A stretch of 64,000 nucleotides of DNA from Hydractinia symbiolongicarpus. Taxonomy: Eukaryota > Cnidaria > Hydrozoa > Anthoathecata > Hydractiniidae. Positions within the stretch are counted from its first letter, which is position 1, and each line of letters begins with the position of its first letter. The notes beneath the pieces were generated by a model. It made no database searches. It saw only the letters and a list, made by a program, of their open reading frames with translations, and had not been told where the DNA came from. Below are positions 20,451 through 33,016 of the stretch, piece by piece. Made by a program: the position numbers and the translations under genes. The stretch covers positions 20,993,501 to 21,057,500 of the forward strand of contig NC_079881.1 of the NCBI RefSeq assembly GCF_029227915.1, in the 5' to 3' direction.

Positions 20451-21056
20451 TTTAAATTAAAAATAGAGTCTGTTCTGATTTGCGAAATTGCAAGTCATGG
20501 ATGGCATTATTACGGAAAGAATACGTGGAAATGACCAAAAAAGAATGAGACCGTATTTGATGAAAAGGAAACAAACAAAATAGCCTTAGAAAATGATCCC
20601 TACTCCATCGCTTGGAAAAAGAAAAACAACAGTAAAATAACTTGTGACGTAGTTGGACTTGTTCAAGGAAATTTTAAGAGCTGTATTATATTAGGCACTT
20701 CAGGGCATTTTTGTTGAATCCCAAATCAAGCACTAAAGCAAATTAAGATTGTTCTACAGACTAAGACAAATCCAACGAGAGGTCAATGACCTCTGTACGT
20801 TGAGTAAAACCAAAGTTATGGACATTTTAGTATGTGCAATTGATGGCATTTTTTAAACAATTGCATTGCAATATTCTGCAGGAAAAGGGGAAATAAAATG
20901 GCACAAAAAACAGGGTATAAAAAAGTCCGTTTTAACGACAAAATCGCCTGAACTGAAATTCTCATATCTTTCGTTCTAGAATTAGGAATAACTTTAAATT
21001 TTTAGAGGATATTAATAAACACTTATATTTTTTATCATCATTTTTATTAATCAAAA
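20451..21056. other. Unassigned stretch
   Basis: No gene seen. It leads into the tandem repeat below. Confidence 0.4.
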
Positions 21057-21740
21057 TATGACGTCACAACTCTGCCATTATGGAAATGACCAAATATGGT
21101 TAAAACTAATAAAAATACCAATAAAACATTACTCGAAGTGTTTTCATAAAAGTTACTGCTTAGAAAACCAATATATAGGTAAAGGATGTGCCCAAAATTT
21201 TCCTGAAAGATTATCACGTGATAAAAGTGTGTATTTTACAGACCAGATTTGTGAAAACATAATGAACAAATATGGTTAAAACTAATAAAAATACCAATAA
21301 AACATATTTGAATTGTTTTATGAAAGTTACTGCTTAGAAAACTAATATATAAGTAATAGATGTGTCCAAAATTTTCCTGAAAGATTATCACGTGATGAAA
21401 GTGTGTATTTTACAGACCAGATTTGTGAAAACATAATGACCAAATATGGTTAAAACTAATAAAAATACCAATAAAACATATATTTGAATTGTTTTATGAA
21501 AGTTACTGCTTAGAAAACTAATATATAAGTAATGGATGTGTCCAAAATTTTCCTGAAAGATTATCAAGAGCGTGTATTTTACAGACCAGATTTGCGAAAA
21601 CATACGTTATTTCAATACCATAAAAAATTTATATCTTTTGGTCTTTTCAGTGAACGTGGATTTAAATTTACATATCCTTCAAACCCAATTAAAATATGAT
21701 GTCACAACTCTGCCATTATGGAAATGACCAAATTATATAT
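21057..21740 (+). repeat. About 175-bp tandem repeat (3 copies) with partial fourth
   Basis: The phrase AAATATGGTTAAAACTAATA starts at 21092, 21268 and 21442 (periods 176 and 174). Each unit contains CCAAAATTTTCCTGAAAGAT and GTATTTTACAGACCAGATTT. The leader ATGACGTCACAACTCTGCCA at 21058 recurs as ATGATGTCACAACTCTGCCA at about 21697, so the array is bracketed by copies of the same sequence. Confidence 0.9.
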
Positions 21741-22377
21741 ATTTTAAAAACTACTAAAAATACTGATTTCAAAATTGTCACTCTATAAGAATGCTGCCAA
21801 AACATGCATTACTTCAAAAACCAACAGAACTATCACGAAAACAAAACTTTTTAATTAAGCATCAATTTTTAAAAAAAATAATATCTTGCAGACCAGACTT
21901 CAAATAAGTTGTAAATCTTAATTTTTGTGTAAAAATATAAAAAACGCACAAAATTTGCACAAATATAATCATTGCGTTAAACATATGAGGATAAAATAAT
22001 GCAGATACTTTCTAAATTAGCAGTACAAAATTTATCGTTCTATTATACTACAGAGTTTCTGTAAATGGTATATACGCAAATAGTAAAAATTAAAAATCAC
22101 TTATATAATGATGAAGGATCCAAGAACCACTTTTACTTCCAATACAATCGTTTGTGCATCCAAAATATCACAAATTCGTACTCAGTTTGTTGTATATTAA
22201 AGAACGATGAAGCAACATGAAATATCAGGCAGACACTGGCTCATATGTTTTTTGAATACACCTAGAGTTAGAAAATTAAGTTGATAAGAAAAAAATTATC
22301 TACTAAAAGGTGTAAGAGGAACACTAAAAACTACTAGGAAGGTACTACTAATATATATACATATATCAATCGAAAAA

Positions 22378-25300
22378 CTAGGAAATAATAATCAGTTCTC
22401 CTTTCTCTAAATCGACAAGAAGAGGGAAGTTCCACGTCTCATCTTCTCCTTCATACTGCACAGTATACGTTGACTTTTTAGAATTTGATAAAACTAATGA
22501 CATAACTGTTCCTCTACACCAAAACACATCATCGCACCCTTCCTCGCGTACTTTATGCTGAATTAACTTTCCAACTAAAGACTGTGGGTTTTCCAAATAT
22601 TTTTGAAGCTGTGCACGTTGCTTATCAATAACAAGCCGTAAATGACCCTCTTTCAACTTTCTTCCCAACTTTACCTTTTGCTCCGTAACATTTCCTAACC
22701 TTGTATTCTTGTCCATTAAAACTGGCTTAGGTGCAATAGGTCTTTCACTTGCTAAACTATACTTTACAACTTCTTTAAAATTCTCACACAATTCCTCCCA
22801 CAACAACTTTCTACGCTTCCCAGAATCAACCTTTGTGACATAGTAAAATTTCACTGGACATTTCACACACAATGCAAACCTATAAAAATTTAACTGTGCA
22901 ATCAAAACCTTTTCTTTTCAACATCGTCCTTAATACATTTTAATCCATTCTCAATGTCACTTTCAGACGACCAAAGATTTACTCGACAACCTATCAATGA
23001 ATTAGCTGCTGTTATTTTTTTCATTGTTTCCTTTTCCTCAATTTTTTTTTTTTAATTTTTGTTTGGCTAGCAACTGTTGTACTTTTTTTTTCCTTCAAAA
23101 CAGCTTTTCTTTCAGCATACTTCATTTTCATTTCTGGAGCCAATTTCCTTGCACGGTCTAAGATAAACTCCCTATCCTCATCTGATTGCTCAGCAAGGCA
23201 AGAACCAGTGTCATTCCTCATCCACATAGTGAGAGCTTGAATTGTTTGGATGTTTGAATTTGGTTTTGATCTGACCAACATGTCTAATATCGCAAAATCA
23301 GATTCACTTGCTTTGTTAGTGGTAGGTACAACAGCACCGATTTTTTTTATATTGTCATCAGCATTCCAATATTTCCCACCTGGAAGTTGATCAACACATT
23401 GTCTTTCTAGTATGACAAGAATTCCTAGTAAAATAATCTCCAAAGCTTGTTGTATCATAACATCAAAATCAACATCATCATTATCTTCAAACAGTTTCTC
23501 GTAAAGGCAATCCGTATGAATGGGTAATTTAGGAAATATCAACTGTTGATTTAGTAATGGTGATGCATCTTTTCCAAGTTCATCAATTTTTATTTTTAAG
23601 TGAAAAAGATGTACATTTAAATCAACTTTTTTTGCTTTCAATTAAACGCCACAATGGACCAGTTAAAAATTTATCAATAATTCCTAAAGCTCTTAATTCA
23701 GCAGTAAACAACTCATTACTCAGGTCTTCCTTCACAGCTTTCAATAAATTATTTGGATTTGGCCAACCATTGAGAAATGCCAACATTGATTCTCGATGGT
23801 AGTATACAGCTGCTGCATTATAATATAAAACATTAAAACGATTACCAATGAAGGGTATGAGCATTCCTTTTTCACCTTTTCCATGAAGGTAAGAGTTAAA
23901 GTAAGATGCAACACCTGCTTCATCACTACCTCTTGAATGAAATGCTTTGCATGCAGTACGTACAAGACGGGCAACACTGGATTCCTTTGTAGTAAATGCG
24001 TACTCTGGTGAATAATCTTCTGCTAACCCCATCCCTTCAAACTCTTTCAACACTTTATCAGTCTCACTTGCAAAGTTAGCTAAAAGATGTAGTTTGCAAA
24101 ATAAATTTCCCATTTGCGATAACTGTTTGCGTTCATGAACTGTTAATGTACTCCAATTTTTTATCACTTTAGGCAAAAATAATTCTCTCATTTCTTGGAG
24201 TTGTTGATTAAAGACAGGGTTAACTGGTCCAAGATCACTCATTGTGGATTTTATTTTAGTTATTAAGGTTCCAAACAGCTCTTCATTATTACCACCCAAA
24301 CTATCACAAATATCGCCTAATGAATTCCTAAATGTGTCAAGAGTTGCAGACGCATTTCCTTGGGCCATCTCATCTAAGCCAAATGACAATAACTTTCCAC
24401 TGGCTGTAGTGATTTGAAAATTTTGGTAATGACGGTGATATTTAGTTGTTCCATCATTATGAAGACAATTACCCCCTGAACTGTTAGTTGATTGCAACAT
24501 TGCTTCTCCTACTTGTGCCTGGGATAACAATAACGCTTCACTCATTAGCCTTGATTTCATGCCAGTTGAAGGTAGCCTGCTAACATCCTTTCTTGCCAAT
24601 GTTCTTAATACACATTTTATTACATTATTTACTTTGTTCATACTGACATTCAACGACACTAACTCCATAATACACTCCCTAATATCATTTGTGAATTTCC
24701 CATCTGCAAAGGAGACTACAATGTCATCTCTCAAAAGTTCCACAAGTTTTTCTAAGTCGTTATTTTCAGCTTCAAGTGTTTTTACTTTCTGTCTTAATGA
24801 CTTTAACTCTATTTCAATTTCTTTAAGGTCACCGTGATTAGTCACACTTTCACTTAGCTTTTTATTTAATTACCATGCTTTCTTTTTTAACGATTTTCTT
24901 TCAGAGTTCAACTCGTCTATTACAGATACAAATTCATTCTCCTTTTCTTCTTTCGCATTCAACTCTTCACTAACTGCATATATCTTTTTTTCAAGTTCAC
25001 TTTTTTCAGAATTCAATTCGTCTATTTCTTTTATTTTTTCAGCAATGTTTTCATCTCTACGTTTTATTTTTTTATTCAAGTTTCTTATTCTCTCACTACC
25101 ATACTTTTCAACAAAACAACCGAATTTTCTTTCTGACTTCTCAAGTTTTTTTTCCTTTTCACTATAATCTTTCTTTAAGATAGTATATTTTCTTTCGAAA
25201 ACATGTCCATCGTGGGAAGTATCCAAAGCTACCGATTTCAATTTTTCATTTACTTCTTCTAAAGCTGTTATTTGGCTAGCATATGTTTGCACTACTTTTT

Positions 25301-25532
25301 CTACACCTTCAAGTTCACTTAACTTTCTTTTTAAACCCCTTCCTTCTTCTTTAAGTACGTTTACTTTCTGCATTAATGTCCTTTCTTTATTTGTAGCAGA
25401 AAGAGAAACGTGTGTGACAATAAGAGGCAACGAAAAAGCAGTATCACCAAATTCTTTAAAATTACCACTTTTCCTTCTAAAAAATCTGTCCTTGTCGACG
25501 ACTCTTAATTTTATTAAAGAGTGTTTTATCAT
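22378..25532 (-). pseudogene. Coiled-coil / transposase-like / Tudor-like element gene, broken
   Basis: One long minus-strand coding region read from 25532 to 22378. The N-terminal part (25532-24870) is a long coiled coil rich in K/E heptads. After a single in-frame TAA (24870-24872) the same frame continues to 23622 with a second coiled coil and a block with GNCLHNDGTTKYHRHYQNFQ and LSFGLDEMAQGNASATLDTF. That block recalls RNase-H-fold transposase-like proteins common in cnidarian repeats. At an A7 run (about 23630) the frame shifts by one and continues to 23021, ending in a basic tail. A further frame overlaps that stop as ATGA and leads to a C-terminal LVGKLIQHKV...FWCRGTV...YTVQYEGEDETW module resembling a Tudor/chromo-type barrel. 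Catalytic residues are not identified. It could be a decayed transposon gene or one using recoding. Confidence 0.55.
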
Positions 25533-26550
25533 TAAACATTGTCCTATCTTTCAGAAAATTGCTACAAAACTGTTCACATACATTTTGAACACAACTGTCA
25601 GTTAATGTCTTAAACCACTCAATTACATCTCTATTTGTCAAACTCATGATTTGTTATATTCTGTCTATAAAAAAAGTTATTTATAAAACTGGTTAAGAAT
25701 AATATAACTAGCTAAAGTAACTAAAGTAAAGTAACAAACCTAAAATGGCGGTTGGCCTTTACTAAATATGCGCTTTAGGAGAAAAAGTAAATATACAGTT
25801 TTTATAAACACGAAACTGCTGCACTAAGAAAGGTCTAGAGTACACAAAATAACAAATACTTGGTAAACAGATAGTTAAAAATAGATTTGAAAGGTGAGCC
25901 AACTCCTTAAATTTAGTTTTACCTCCAAATATCAGCTTTTTTGTCTTCTCTTCGGCCCCACAACAACATATCTGCTTCTCCAATATTGGCTCAGGTCGTT
26001 ATATAAACTCGTATGTTCCTAGTTTCAATATCTGCCCAAGTTTATACTTCTAGAGGTGCCGAAGGTGCCCAGATGTTTATATATAAATGTGATAACAAAA
26101 ATAAATCACAGAAAATTTCCAGTCAGAATTTCCCCTGAAATTGCGCAATTTTTGATCAACGGGAATTGTCACGTGACATGAAGTGCCTAATTATATTTCA
26201 TGTCGAGAGGCGGCAAAGTAATTGGGCAAGTTTTGGAGGAACAATGTTATACCTCTCCGATTTCCAAAGGGGGCTTGAAATATTATTGATGGTCAAATTT
26301 AAAATAGCCGATGTAAACCAAAAATATATAGAGCGTTTGAAAGAAATTACATCCACTAACTTTAATGTAGACTTTCCAGTAGGCATTGAAATTGATAATC
26401 AAGAGGTGTAAATGAAAACTGTCAGAGAGGACGAACAATCGGGCGACGCCAGTGATAACGATCATATTGATGTCGAAACTGATGATATAATTTGTATTGA
26501 TTAGTAATTTCGGACAACTCAGAATTTTGGGTGGATTAATATTTGGACAA
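25533..26550. other. Flank of the coiled-coil element, non-coding
   Basis: AT-rich; no gene recognised. A short plus-strand frame 26166-26411 has no known motif. Terminal repeats for the neighbouring element were not found. Confidence 0.4.
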
Positions 26551-26552
26551 AA

Positions 26553-26830
26553 AAAATCCGAAATTTTTTCCCACCGAAATTTTTAGGTGTTAATGTATCT
26601 CCATACATATAGACTAATTTTGTGGGCAACATGGCACCCTAGTTGCAAAGCGAGATTTTGGCGGTCGATAATAGAAAATACTTTCAAAAAAGAAATACTA
26701 GTTCGTCGGTTAAAAATATTCGTCGGTGAAAATAATTCGCCGGTGAAAAATATCGTAAGTGAAAAGTTCGTTGGTGAAAAATATTCGTCACCAAGACAAA
26801 AAATTCGTCACTTTACACCGACGGATCTTT
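26553..26830. repeat. TTCGTCGGTGAAAA repeat cluster with inverted end (MITE-like)
   Basis: TTCGTCGGTKAAAA-type words repeat four to five times between 26700 and 26790. Their reverse complements (ATTCGTCACC, CACCGACGG) follow between 26783 and 26825. CACCGAAATTTTT lies upstream at about 26570. This is the layout of a small foldback/MITE with subterminal repeats. Confidence 0.6.
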
Positions 26831-26837
26831 TACCGAT

Positions 26838-27080
26838 AAGATATATATTGCTGAGACTGAGTGTATATATTGTTGCTGTTAGTTACTCACTATTTATATT
26901 GTCGTTTAAGATAATATATTGTCACTACTGACTGACTGTTGCTATTGATTATATATTGGTGCAACTGACTATTTATATTGTCGTTTAAGATTATATATTG
27001 CAGTACTAACTATAAATATTGTCACTACTGACTATATGTTGCAGCGTATATTGCAGTACTGATTATATATATATTTAGTT
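26838..27080 (+). repeat. Degenerate tandem repeat TATATTG..ACTGACTAT
   Basis: Irregular repetition of TATATTG, CACTACTGACTA and TTTATATTGTCGTTTAAGAT, the last being nearly exact at 26892 and 26970. Low-complexity, non-coding. Confidence 0.75.
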
Positions 27081-27849
27081 GTTAATTGTCTTGGTAATTC
27101 AGTAAAAACACACTCATCAATAGAGAATATTGTATTATGACACAATTTTTTGCATGCAACATCATTCGCATGGAACGCAATTTGTAAATTTGTGGAATGG
27201 ATCAGGATGCCGGGTAATAAAATAATCGAAGTAGGCAGGACAGATAACACATGCTGCCAATAATCATAACAAGGGGATCATACCAAAATGCTTGCCTAAG
27301 GCAAAGAGGGTAATTACCCCAGAGTATGCACGTTATGGTTGACAATTTTATGTCCTTATGGATAATATATTGTGAATGGTTTAAGGTACACTTTCACTTC
27401 ACTATAAAAAGATAATCACGCATGGTGACTTTCTGCATCCAATAAACATGTGCTATCAAATAATCATGAGCTAAAGGTAGCATGCACCAGCTGGTGCAGT
27501 ATTAGCCTAGCATGTGTTACCACAAAATAATAATATCAGGATTCATAAAGGGGTGTGCCTCACCGTAGTTATAATAAGTGATAATAATATGAAGTAATAA
27601 TACGATACACAAACCTCACACACGCATCTCTCCAAACTTTTTATGGCTGACGTAGGAAGCCCGACATCCCCAAATTTCCCTAAATTAGTGTGGGTATTTT
27701 GTAGGAAAAAGTCAGTCATTTAGAATACCGGCTTTCTCTCTGTAAATTATTTGGACCAAATGTCCCAGAGCTTAGGCACGTCATTAAGGTAGGCCATTTT
27801 AGAACACTACTTGATTCTAAAATATCTGCGATAATATTCGATGGACCAC
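27081..27849. other. Unassigned; possibly distal part of the DIRS-like element
   Basis: No clear reading frame. Its position downstream of the reverse-transcriptase relic suggests lost RNase H and recombinase regions, but I see no motif that proves it. Confidence 0.35.
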
Positions 27850-29859
27850 CTGCCTAAGACCTTAATGGCAAGTCATGTAGGTAATGAAGTAGCTGCCAAA
27901 TGAAAGCAAGGCAGTGAAAAATCCAGTCAAGTAAATCAGCGAAGTGATTAAAGGTGAACGTTGATGACCGTCCACCGAATGGGAGAACAATATGAAAAAA
28001 TATTAACCCTGCCATTTGTAAGGCAAGTTCTACATCTAGTTTGCTAAAAAGCACTCCTGTCCTAGTGCACGTACCATATCAATGGCATCGTCCAATGATG
28101 AATATGTAACAGGATGGGGTTCTGAGAACTACCATGGTGAACTGAAAATCATCTTTTTTAGGAGCTGTACCCAATAGGGAGCAATGAAAATGGAGAGGAG
28201 GGTAATCGAAGGGGCCAACTCTATGTCCTCTATTTATGGCTTTAAAATAGCCTCATTAACCATGCTTAAGGTTCCATAAAAATGTTGTGGTCGTTGACGT
28301 TAAAAGTTGTCCATTTTGGTACCCAAGTGTAAACCCATAGGTGAAGCCAGATGGAATAAGTAGATTAAGACCTGATTGGGATGTGAAATTGATAATTTGC
28401 CTAACAATGCAACATTAACAGGAGTGGAAACAAAGGACTGAATAAGGAAAGAATTATTGGGTACTTGGCTGAGAGGGCCTAAAATGAGCAACGGTGTGCT
28501 GGATGGTTTTTTGAACAATGGGAACGCATGTGTGGAAAGGGTATCTATTGGAGCAGGTCATGCCTTTCTTGAACCGCCAGCAAACACTGGAAGTGGATGG
28601 AAATCTGACCTGCTGGAAGCCGCAATCTGGAGGATACTGGGAAGCACTTCGAGACTCTGGGCCACAACCACTTTTACTGGGAAACATAGTGCAATTGGGG
28701 GCTAAATGTCCTCGCTGACCACAATTGAAACATGCATACGAAGTATGTGTCGATGGAGGGTTGGAAGGGAGCCCCTCTTATGTATTGGGTAACGGGAAAA
28801 TCGTCAAGTTGGTCCCATCGGCGCAAAGAATCATTAGCTAACTGCTGCCTATGTAGTTTTTCAAAGGCACACACAGCAGAGAAAAGGTATTGGTTAGCAA
28901 ACTGGGTGACTAGAGTTTGATAGATGACCAGCTGTGTGGCAAGATGTGGATAAAAATAAAGGAGCCAACGTAGATAGTTGTTGTAGTTGTAGTTCGTACA
29001 TTATGATCGTATTCACCCTCGGCGTCTGGGACAAACAACGAATTTAAGGATAGTGGGAGGAGTAATTCCAAATTAACATACTCCTAACGCTTGATTTTAT
29101 CCAAAACAGTCTTGGGTACTGCAGGGAACGAAGTTACAGAATATTGCGCCGGTGGGATGTGAAAAGACAACAAAGGGGCCTCAATGCGCACAGATTTATC
29201 TGTAGGCTGAACATCCGCAGCAGCATTCGCGCCATCTTGATAAAGAACTGGGTCCAAATAGCCGAGGAAGAGCGCGAGGAAAACAAAGATGGCTCGGAAT
29301 AATGGTTCCCCAATGACGTGGTTGGTTCCAGTAAATTCAAATTATTTACTTGGTTAGCCTCTACTTGGCTACTAATTTCCGTGCGGACAAAATCAAATAA
29401 GTCCTTTTTTAAATTGTCAAAAGTTTTATTTTTGCGTTTGAACACGACTTGTTTATTCGAGGCTTTCTGAACTTTCGAAGGTATGGTTTTGTGCAGCAAA
29501 GGATTTTCCCCACCAGAGGCGTTGCTGATGTCGGCATCGTCCGAGGATAATTCGGTTACCACGTGTTTCTGGGGAAGGCCACCATCTTTAATGCGCATTT
29601 CGATAGTAACATGACCCATCATAAGCTCAACAATATTCAAGAGAGATTTCCCACTGGTAGAGGCCCACTGCTCAACCGTGCGCATATGAGGCTCTTTTTC
29701 GAATACAGACGTGTCAAAAAACTGCTTACCAGACTGTAGTGTGAATGAGCAGCATGGTTCTTCACTGGGCGTGTCAGTTGCTGGTGCTTTGGTGCCTTTT
29801 TGAGGTGGTTGTTTATTTTTAGGTGCCATGATGTTGCTGTCAAGATACCTGTTGATCAA
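27850..29859 (-). pseudogene. DIRS-like retrotransposon remnant (gag-like ORF, zinc knuckle, RT)
   Basis: Read downward. A gag-like frame runs from 29859 to 29134 with an acidic/serine-rich middle (ELSSDDADISNASGGENP) and basic stretches. Beyond frame breaks comes a CCHC zinc knuckle, CFNCGQRGHLAPNC, at 28691-28732. TPVNVALLGKLSISHPNQV...GLHLG (28300-28460) is typical of the segment just before the RT in DIRS elements. FFHIVLPFGGRSSTFTFNHF with LLHYLHD follows (27854-28010), where the usual YLDD box is changed to YLHD. Multiple stops make it dead. No tyrosine recombinase or inverted terminal repeat was found, so assignment to DIRS rests on the ORF1/RT phrases. Confidence 0.7.
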
Positions 29860-31766
29860 TAGTTTAAAATCTGAGGAGCTTTAGTCTCCAACAACCTCAG
29901 TTCTTTATGGCTAAAATTAGACGTGTCTGTGTTTATTGACTTGTTTCATTAAGCGAGGCAAAGTAAGGCATGTTGACATGGGGTAACTGAGACAATACTC
30001 TAAGCTTATACAATCCAACATGGCTACCTGTTTACTGGATCAAAAGTGCCTTATTCTCAGACCTTATTTGAGGTACATTACTAAGCCAGAGCCAGAGTGG
30101 TACCTATTATTCTACAGGCCAGCTAGAAGATTTACTCAGCTAGAAGATTTACTGAAGTCTCTACAATTAACATGAGCTAAATATTCATTTAGCTCCATTT
30201 AGTTTTACTTCATCTTGCATATGCGTACGTATGTTCGTAACTAGGATTGTTGTATGGCTGTTCTAAACAAAATAAAAATAACCGTAAATAATCAAATCAC
30301 CTTAACATATTATCTATAAAAGAGACCTGTTATAGGAGAAGTAGATATACCAATACTGCTTTCCCTCATCTTCCAATTTTTGTTGTTCAATGTTGACTTG
30401 TGTGAAATTATCAATGATTATATAAAAAAAAAGCAATATTCGTGTTTTTAGTGCATTATCGTTTCATTCCGCCGTTTATCAGCTAATTTATTTTCACGCA
30501 TGTTAACCATTCAATCGGTTTTTATTTCTCTAGGGTTTCATGTAGCGTTGTTTCGTTATCTTGTCAAACTAGTTTTTATATCGTTTTTTCTATAATAGCC
30601 CTACGTTTTTTCTCGTTTTTAGTTCAATCACTAGTTGATTATGAAGTAGTCGAATGAATCAGGTTTTAATATTTCTTACTGGCTCACTATACTATTCCAG
30701 CGCACACTCTTGGTCAGCTGGTAGGTTTTTTCGTGTTTTTTTGGTTTGTCCTTTTTCGCTTTTTGCAGGTTTTGTGTGTGTCTTTGCCCTTTCAGTGTTT
30801 GTCGGGCCTTTAGGTTAGTTAATCTTTGTAATAATTTTAATATTTTTAGTTTGAACCATACATTACACGATCATCACCAAAACTGTGTTGTGTGTGTTGT
30901 GGACAGAGCCCCCACGTTTTTATGCATCAAATCTCCCAAACCTTGTTTGATTTTATGTTCTCCACGCCAAGGGTGAATAAAAAATATTTTTTTGCTAAGC
31001 GAAATCTTGCGTTTCGTGCTGTGCTAGTTGATTTCGTGTAAACAAACAGCTATCAACATTATTGCTATCCCAAAAAGATGCGTGCGCAAGAATGGAGGTA
31101 ACACAAACATTAGTTTGTAAAAAATATGGCTAGGGCGATATATTTTATCCACTTTGTAGCCATGGACGAATTTTTAGGGGTAATGATTACTCTTTATATA
31201 TCACTAGTCATTAACCTTTGGAGAAAATCCACGGGGTCATCCATCGGTTAAATGACGTTATTTTCGTGTGGTCGTAGCACGACTGCGCACTTACACACAG
31301 ACAGGATACAGATCACAACCAATTGAACTAACATTTTCAATACGGAAAAAAGGAGGCAAAAATGAAAATTTTTAACCAGTTTCGCACAATTGTAGGGCAA
31401 ATATCTTTTGTCCGAGAAATGTTCCCTAAAGAGACCTTCCTACAGTTAATAGTAAGAGTTACATGTTTACGCAGCACCATAAAACGTATTCGCTTAAAAC
31501 ATGTTCTAATTTAACTGTATTTTCCGCTGCAGAGCAAAAATCCCGCAAGTTCTTTGTTAGCGCGTGCGTACTTCAAAAAAATAAGTGATGATCTTACAAG
31601 CACACATGCGTTAACAAAAAACTCAGTCAAATATAAACGAACTTTAATGATGTGTCGTTTTATAAATGCATCAGATAAGAGAGGTTTCACTGTCTTATTC
31701 AAGCTTGCTTCTTTATTCGTAATTTGAATGACATACCTAATGTTATATTTAGATGTTTTTTCACAG
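29860..31766. other. Non-coding stretch between DIRS relic and sulfotransferase
   Basis: About 1.9 kb. Short frames at 30746-30976 (+) and 31511-31801 (-) are low-complexity or without motif. Nothing functional was recognised. Confidence 0.5.
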
Positions 31767-33016
31767 TCACTTCCAAAATCTTGGCGTGTTAAAATCATCA
31801 CACAGCTTATTCACTTCCTCCTTTAATTCGGCTGTGAGAGATCTACAACGTCCATTCAAATCGTTTGTTTTAGTACGAGAAGAAAAGATGGAATCAGCTT
31901 GAGAATCATTCGACATAACGTGTGTAAGATCATTCGGGACGAGATATTTTGATAGATTCATAAATGTGAAAATTTGGATCAAAACTTGATATGGCTCTCC
32001 CAATAACTCTTCGTATTTTAGCGATTTAATAGCGTATCCCTTAGCACACAAGTTCTTATACGCAATCCATTTTGAAATCCATGTCAGCGACAGTTTAGAA
32101 AATATTGAGAGATTTTTCAAATAATCTGGTGAACGAGATCTTTCGCCATTTACTATGCTATGTTGACCAATCCCGACAAGACACTGCAAAGTTTTTATAT
32201 TGGATAATGACCAGTTGTTCATTATCATTAGCTTCTCGTAGGATCTGACGTAGGGCACTGGATCTCTGTGCATATAAACGCATTTTATTTCTGGAACGGC
32301 TTCCATCAGGATATCCAAAACAAATACAACGGTACTCTGGCATTTAAAGAAGATTATTGATGACTTTCTCGTGTTTGCATGCTTTAACGTGCACATGAGA
32401 GCGCTGAAACACAGAGATTTTAACGTGTCGCGATCGTGTGTTCCACAATGGGAGACGTATGCAATATCTGTAAACGCGTACGTTTCAGATATGGATAACG
32501 AATGCGGAATGGCTTCAAAGACCTTGGTAACAACCGTAGAACCACATCTTCCATGGTGTGCCAAATGAATAATCGGTACGTTGGGTAGAGTTATATCTTT
32601 TGAAATTTTGTGGAATGAAGAAAGAGGTAAATAGATGACTTTTCGAGCGTTAACACCTTGGAGAGGAAACGCGAAGGGGCCATTTTTAGAGTTGAAGACA
32701 TCATAGTCTTCACAATCAACAAAAATTGCATGCTCTCTCGTTATTCTAAATAGTGTTACGCTATCGTTTAAAATAATGTTTGGATGGTCGTATCGTTCGT
32801 GAGTGTGTATGAAATCTCCTGTGAACAGTTCGTCTAAGCATGGAGGACGCCTGTGGAAAAACCAAATTGTACACACCTCAGCGCTTTTCTCATACATCTG
32901 TTGACAATGCTGCGGGCGACCAATCAGAAATGCGTACATTTTTTCAACCGACATCAGCGAATACTTTAATATCAAGAAAAGAATCCATAAAATATCAACG
33001 ACAAGAGTCTTTCCCT
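31767..33016 (-). CDS. Sulfotransferase-like protein, probable terminal exon
   Basis: An uninterrupted frame of about 415 codons ends with RFWK-stop at 31767. The PAPS 5'-phosphosulfate-binding loop is HHGRCGSTVVTK (about residue 140 counted from the TTG at 32975). The 3'-phosphate-binding strand-helix is VYMHRDPVPYVRSY (about 233-246). These define the PAPS-dependent sulfotransferase fold, which moves sulfate from PAPS to carbohydrate or small-molecule acceptors; the substrate cannot be told. A good acceptor (TTTCCACTCTAG on the minus strand) places the exon start at 33016, before a hydrophobic segment LVVDILWILFLILKYSLM. A type II Golgi membrane anchor with the N-terminus in an upstream exon is therefore likely. 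The first internal ATG is at 32954. The intact frame and long motifs suggest a live gene. I could not find the upstream exon. Confidence 0.75.

Noticed and set aside
30746-30976. Small secreted or membrane protein frame
   Set aside because: Cys/Phe-rich composition comes from T-rich DNA. No splice sites, signal cleavage pattern or family match.
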